Notes under the pieces: generated by a model
The model's database searches: none
The model's input: only the letters and a program-made list of their open reading frames with translations
What the model was told of the DNA's origin: nothing
NCBI GenBank assembly: GCA_037445375.1
Contig: JBBIKS010000033.1
Coordinates: forward strand, 1-24,934
DNA from: DYHD01 sp037445375
Lineage (GTDB): Bacteria; Nitrospirota; Thermodesulfovibrionia; Thermodesulfovibrionales; Dissulfurispiraceae
DNA: 24,934 nt
Direction of reading: 5' to 3'
Part shown: positions 23,408-24,934 of the stretch, piece by piece
How the letters are laid out: every line of letters starts with the position of its first letter
How positions within the stretch are numbered: position 1 is the first letter of the stretch
Position numbers and translations under genes: made by a program

Positions 23408-24474
23408 CTTTTTTATCGGCTGTTTTATTGATCGGTTTTTTGATTTTTATACATGAATTAGGCCATTTTATATTTGCAAAGTTGGGCGGTGTCAAGGTTC
23501 TTAAGTTTTCTTTAGGTTTTGGACCTAAAGTAATAGGCAAAAAAATCGGCGAAACCGAATATCAACTATCAGCAATACCTCTGGGCGGTTATGTTAAGAT
23601 GCTTGGTGAAGAGCCTGGCACTGAATTGGATGAAGCAGAAAAAGAACGTTCTTATAATAATCAGACAATTCTGAAACGAGCATCTATTGTGTTTGCAGGG
23701 CCTCTTTTTAATTTTCTAACTGCAGTTGTTATTTTTTTCTTTGTATTTATTTTTGGGGTTCCAGTCCTGATGCCGATAATCGGCGAGGTTATGGATGGAA
23801 GCCCTGCAGCAAAGGCAATGCTCCAAAAAGGCGACAAGATATTTGAAATTAATGGGAAATCAGTCGAAAAATGGTCGGATATGACAGAGATCATTCACGG
23901 AAGCGCCAATAAACCGCTTACAATCAAAATACAAAGGGATTTAAGCGTAACTACCGTAACCATCACCCCTGAAAGTAAAATGACCAAGGATATCTTCGGC
24001 GAAGAAAAAGAGATAGGTCTTATCGGTGTAAAACCATCGGGAGAAATTTTTACTGTGAGTGAGGATGTATTTGTTTCAGCTAAAAATGCGGTTTTAAGAA
24101 CATGGGAGATAACCTCCCTGACAGTCATAGGGATAATAAAGCTGATTCAGAGGATTATCCCAGCAGATACCATCGGGGGTCCTATTATGATATTCAGTCT
24201 GGCAGAAAAACAGGCTGAAGCAGGAGCTCTGAGCTTCTTCACCTTTGCTGCGATAATAAGCATAAATCTTGCTGTTTTGAATCTTCTTCCGATTCCAGTC
24301 CTTGACGGAGGACATCTTCTGTTTATGGCAATAGAGGCAGTAAGAAGAAAGCCTTTGAGCGAAAAAACTATACTAATGGCTCATCGTATTGGATGGGCCT
24401 TTCTGCTAAGTCTCATGGTATTTGCCCTTTATAACGATATTTTCAGACTGATAAGCGGCAAGCCTCTTCCTTGA
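23404..24474 (+). CDS. rseP: Site-2 intramembrane metalloprotease RseP
   Basis: RseP cuts transmembrane segments of anti-sigma factors and remnant signal peptides in the inner membrane. The 356-residue protein has the zinc motif HELGH (17-21) in the first membrane helix, a PDZ domain (about 115-190: GEVMDGSPAAKAMLQKGDKIFEINGKS, as a region), and the second active-site helix NLLPIPVLDGGHLLF (about 287-301) containing the third zinc ligand Asp. One PDZ is seen where E. coli has two; its 356-residue length is that of single-PDZ relatives. It ends the envelope cluster. No bamA follows; the next sequence is gene debris. Confidence 0.94.
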   Translation: MTFLSAVLLIGFLIFIHELGHFIFAKLGGVKVLKFSLGFGPKVIGKKIGETEYQLSAIPLGGYVKMLGEEPGTELDEAEKERSYNNQTILKRASIVFAGPLFNFLTAVVIFFFVFIFGVPVLMPIIGEVMDGSPAAKAMLQKGDKIFEINGKSVEKWSDMTEIIHGSANKPLTIKIQRDLSVTTVTITPESKMTKDIFGEEKEIGLIGVKPSGEIFTVSEDVFVSAKNAVLRTWEITSLTVIGIIKLIQRIIPADTIGGPIMIFSLAEKQAEAGALSFFTFAAIISINLAVLNLLPIPVLDGGHLLFMAIEAVRRKPLSEKTILMAHRIGWAFLLSLMVFALYNDIFRLISGKPLP

Positions 24475-24476
24475 GA

Positions 24477-24635
24477 TCAATCCTGCTTTATCAAGGATTT
24501 TCTTATCCGGATTGTATTCGAATGGGCTTCAAGTCCTTTTGCATATAAAATTGTTTCTATTATATCGGCAAATTTTTGGCTCTTTTTCAAGCTAAGTGGC
24601 CAACATATATAAAAATCCTCCTCTTGAGATGAGAG
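24477..24635 (-). pseudogene. C-terminal remnant of an unknown gene
   Basis: Read on the minus strand, the frame carries about 52 codons, ending SNTIRIRKSLIKQD at a TGA (24477-24479); before it come FYICWPLSLKKSQKF and ADIIETILYAKGLEAH. The composition looks like genuine helical protein, but there is no ATG, and the frame begins at a stop codon inside a C- and G-rich repeat. The same phase continues upstream of that stop to an ATG at 24723 (MDSIYKIESVKEYLCYE), suggesting one gene interrupted by an inserted repeat. I do not recognise the family. Confidence 0.35.
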
Positions 24636-24677
24636 GCCGCCTCAAACCTCCCCATTAAAAGGGGGGGTGAGGGTTTC
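24614..24677. repeat. Dispersed-type palindromic repeat
   Basis: CCTCCTCTTGAGATGAGAGG (24617-24636) is followed by AAACCTCCCCATTAAAAGGG and GGGGTGAGGGTTT, an imperfect palindrome of C- and G-runs. This style of sequence is widely scattered between genes of many environmental bacteria. It lies inside the interrupted minus-strand frame. Confidence 0.4.
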
Positions 24678-24833
24678 ATAACAGAGATATTCCTTTACGG
24701 ATTCAATTTTATAAATTGAATCCATATTCCGGTAAAATTATGGAGAGGGTTGAAAACCTGCTCCCACTGCAATTGACAATAGATCTCGCTATTTCCCAGT
24801 ATATATAATTCATGAATCCGCCTTACTTGAGTG

Positions 24834-24934
24834 TAGATTGTCAACATATTTGACCCCTTTTCCGCAAATAAAAATGACCCCCCCCTTTTTTTTAGTTAGC
24901 CTTCTTCAGCTTGTTCTTCAATCTATAACTGCTG
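24834..24934. mobile_element. Probable edge of an IS21-family insertion sequence
   Basis: TGTAGATTGTCAACATATTTG starts a terminus with two TGACCCC-type repeats (TTTGACCCCTTTT at about 24851-24863 and ATGACCCCCCC at about 24876-24886), then the end of an IstB-like frame. Multiple terminal repeats with a TGACCCC core and an outward-ending istB fit IS21-family elements as I know them. The other end is outside the window; the boundary could be 24834 or 24841. Confidence 0.45.
24892..24934 (-). CDS. istB: IS21-family helper ATPase IstB, C-terminal end (partial)
   Basis: The last 13 codons of a minus-strand gene are visible: SSYRLKNKLKKAN followed by TAA (24892-24894). IstB proteins end with a GxSYRL-K-K-type basic tail, which this matches, and it sits beside a terminus with TGACCCC repeats. 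IstB is the AAA+ protein that assists the IstA transposase. The call rests on a short tail and its context; the catalytic part lies beyond the window edge. Confidence 0.45.
   Translation of the reverse strand, partial: SSYRLKNKLKKAN

Larger units (their letters stand above)
24475..24833. other. Decayed region downstream of rseP
   Basis: This region holds no intact gene. It contains a minus-strand gene remnant (24477-24635), a purine/pyrimidine-rich dispersed-type repeat (about 24614-24677), and a perfect 11-bp inverted repeat GGATTCAATTT/AAATTGAATCC at 24699-24723. A second minus frame near 24713-24800 (EIARSIVNCSGSRF...) is open for about 29 codons but not recognised. Confidence 0.45.

Overview
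The window is AT-rich chromosomal DNA from a Gram-negative bacterium. A TonB-dependent receptor, a site-2 protease of the RseP type, lipid and isoprenoid envelope genes and a pilT/pilU-like retraction ATPase pair all point to an outer membrane. The mix of a MutL with an endonuclease motif, a four-cysteine L28, a DUF4398 lipoprotein and abundant small palindromic repeats would suit Nitrospirota (Thermodesulfovibrionia-like) or a deltaproteobacterial relative. That placement is an inference from gene content, not from an alignment. Most genes are ordinary housekeeping genes; the accessory interest lies in the spaces between them.

Layout. Positions 1-482 hold no intact gene, only a frame that looks like a decayed transposon-protein tail and a long hairpin. 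Positions 483-3019 (minus) encode a coiled-coil lipoprotein and uvrC. Positions 3031-3183 are a complete 153-bp MITE-like element beside the uvrC start. Positions 3218-4342 (minus) encode a DUF721/DciA-like protein and rpmB, with a second MITE-like element between them. Positions 4564-8262 (plus) are the translation/RNA block infB-rbfA-nrnA, followed by mutL (8327-10042). Positions 10152-12387 are two tandem PilT-family ATPases behind their own promoter. A repeat-rich convergent gap (12388-12626) separates them from a minus-strand uptake locus at 12627-17703: ABC ATPase, FecCD-type permease, periplasmic binding protein and TonB-dependent receptor. The receptor has a promoter, an inverted repeat over its predicted start site and a terminator inside its 5' leader. 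Two tRNA genes (Val-GAC and Leu-UAG) lie at 18225-18772. A secreted protein of unknown function (18995-20719) leads into uppS-cdsA-dxr-rseP (20729-24474). The window ends in a decayed gene fragment, a palindromic repeat and the edge of a probable IS21-family element.

How the genes work together. infB, rbfA, rpmB and the tRNAs serve translation; nrnA recycles nanoRNA and pAp; uvrC and mutL serve DNA repair. uppS makes the lipid carrier for peptidoglycan and O-antigen, cdsA makes CDP-diacylglycerol, dxr commits carbon to the MEP isoprenoid route that feeds UppS, and rseP is an envelope protease. The receptor, binding protein, permease and ATPase form a complete route from the outer membrane to the cytoplasm for a metal chelate or corrinoid-sized ligand, which the sequence alone does not identify.

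The main unusual signals are a perfect 23-bp inverted repeat inside the infB linker-coding region, the putative attenuator/operator leader of the TonB receptor, two families of MITE-like repeats, and gene decay at both ends of the window. I did not find a CRISPR array, a phage module or a convincing new defence system.
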